Positions 11,253-12,245 of a stretch of DNA of 12,245 nucleotides are shown here, piece after piece (the stretch's first letter is position 1; each line of letters begins with the position of its first letter). A program made the translations under genes and the position numbers. Source of the stretch: an uncultured Ruminococcus sp. (GTDB taxonomy: Bacteria; Bacillota; Clostridia; Oscillospirales; Ruminococcaceae); the NCBI GenBank assembly GCA_937898375.1, contig CALEJX010000472.1:1-12245 (forward strand), read 5' to 3'. The notes under the pieces were generated by a model. The model had not been told where the DNA came from. It saw nothing but the letters and a program-made list of their open reading frames with translations, and did no database searches.

Positions 11253-12221
11253 ATGATAAGCTATGCGCTGAAAAATGACAGATATGAAGTGAAAGTTCCT
11301 GCCCTGACTTTTGGTGCGGCAGGTTTTGAGAGAAACGATTGTGACGATGTGTATTTTGAGTTTCTCGACAAATATGTAGAGCTTGGCGGCTGGTGTATCG
11401 ATACCGCAAGGGTCTACTGCGATTGGCTGGAAAATGGTCACAATTCCAGCGAGGGAGTAATAGGCAGGTGGCTTAAAGCTAGAAACAATCGTGATAAGAT
11501 CTGTATCGCCACAAAGGGCGGTCACCCTGAAATGGGTCATATGGACGAAAGCCGTCTCAGCAGGGAAGAACTTACGAAAGACCTTGAAGAAAGCCTGAGA
11601 GTGCTGGGCGTTGACCATGTGGATATTTATTTTCTCCACCGTGATGACCCGAAGATACCTGTAGAAGAGATAATGCCGATACTCAATGATTTCTATGAGA
11701 GCGGCAAGATACACTTTATAGGCGTTTCAAATTGGACAACTCAGAGGATAGAGGAAGCAAACAAATTTGCCGAAGAAAACGGCATGGAGCCTATCCGTAT
11801 CAGCCAGATTAATTACAGCCTTGCACATTCGAGCGTTGAAACTTTCGGCGACGATACTCTTGTTTGTATGGATACAAAGGAGTTCCGCTGGTACAAGAAG
11901 CATGATTTTCCTGTTATGGCGTTCTCACCGCAGGCAAAGGGCTTTTTTGCGAAGCTTGCAAAGGGCGACGCTGCAAATAATCTCCCTGAGGGACAGTACG
12001 CAGGACCTGCAAACCTTGCAAGACTTGCAAAGGTAAAGCAGCTCAGCGAGCAAACGGGGGACACTCCGGCAAAGATAACCCTCGGCTATTTGAACAGCCA
12101 GCCGTTTTTTGTATCGTCAGTTTTCGCAGTAACAAAGCTTTGGCAGCTTGACGAGGATATGGAAGCGCAGGATCTTACATATGATCCAAAAACAGTGGCT
12201 TTCCTTGAAAATATGATATAA
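11253..12221 (+). CDS. Aldo/keto reductase family oxidoreductase
   Basis: An NAD(P)H-dependent TIM-barrel oxidoreductase of 322 residues, cytoplasmic. The catalytic tetrad is visible: Asp50 and Tyr55 in CIDTARVYCDW, Lys88 in ATKGGHP and His129 in VDIYFLHRDDP. FIGVSNW and AFSPQAKGFF are further family segments, and SRLSREELTKDLEESLRVL precedes the barrel strand with His129. I choose ATG 11253 because the purine-rich AAGGGGGAAG sits 8 nt upstream; an upstream in-frame ATG at 11229 lies before that site. The substrate cannot be told from sequence; similarity in layout is to general sugar or aldehyde reductases of gut Clostridia. It is divergent from the ylxM operon. The last 24 bases of the window hold nothing I can assign. 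Confidence 0.92.
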   Translation: MISYALKNDRYEVKVPALTFGAAGFERNDCDDVYFEFLDKYVELGGWCIDTARVYCDWLENGHNSSEGVIGRWLKARNNRDKICIATKGGHPEMGHMDESRLSREELTKDLEESLRVLGVDHVDIYFLHRDDPKIPVEEIMPILNDFYESGKIHFIGVSNWTTQRIEEANKFAEENGMEPIRISQINYSLAHSSVETFGDDTLVCMDTKEFRWYKKHDFPVMAFSPQAKGFFAKLAKGDAANNLPEGQYAGPANLARLAKVKQLSEQTGDTPAKITLGYLNSQPFFVSSVFAVTKLWQLDEDMEAQDLTYDPKTVAFLENMI

Positions 12222-12245
12222 AAATAGAAGCACTCTGCATTGACC

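Overview
The window looks like a chromosomal segment of a low-to-mid GC Gram-positive gut or rumen anaerobe, most likely a Ruminococcus-type member of the Clostridia. The reasons are strong AGGAGG-type ribosome binding sites, consensus sigma-A promoters, the Firmicutes order ylxM-ffh-rpsP-khpA, a ROK glucokinase, and secreted domains resembling Ruminococcus carbohydrate-binding modules. The genus is inferred from protein style only. No gene-free stretch exceeds about 220 bases, and I saw no tRNA, rRNA, CRISPR array, insertion sequence or prophage gene.

Region 1 (1-3943, minus strand) is an apparent five-gene operon read from a TTGACT-17-TATTAT promoter: manA (mannose-6-phosphate isomerase), a small membrane protein, a ROK glucokinase, a five-helix membrane protein of unknown function, and ilvD (dihydroxy-acid dehydratase, cut by the window edge). 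It brings mannose and glucose into glycolysis and ends with a branched-chain amino acid enzyme. The small membrane protein opens at an ATG with a good ribosome binding site but reaches its hydrophobic body only by a -1 shift. That shift falls exactly on the dnaX-type slippery heptamer A AAA AAG, with a potential stem-loop 7 nt downstream.

Region 2 (3955-4625, minus strand) is a toxin-antitoxin cassette of the YafQ (RelE superfamily) type. The antitoxin is intact. The toxin has TGA where the family has a near-invariant Trp, and the rest of the family sequence continues in frame after it. The cassette is flanked by two 38-bp terminator repeats that differ at one base.

Region 3 (4588-6461, minus strand) holds two tandem paralogues. 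Each is a secreted, single-pass membrane protein with a beta-rich ectodomain resembling a carbohydrate-binding module and an almost identical short cytoplasmic tail. Each has its own promoter and terminator. The first also has three copies of a 9-bp motif, TGCACAAAT or its reverse complement, around its promoter.

Region 4 (6505-7821, plus strand) is ruvX (yqgF) translationally overlapped by a membrane-anchored metallophosphoesterase that probably starts at TTG. Its 3' end overlaps the convergent transporter gene by 42 bp.

Region 5 (7780-11121, minus strand) is ylxM-ffh-rpsP-khpA (signal recognition particle, ribosomal protein S16, KH-domain RNA-binding protein), read from a perfect-consensus promoter and closed by a terminator. 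Two TauE/SafE-type half-transporters follow. They share one reading frame and are separated by a single TAG and 11 codons without a conventional, well-placed start. Region 6 (11182-12221, plus strand) is a divergent aldo/keto reductase gene with a 12-bp perfect palindrome at its predicted transcription start.
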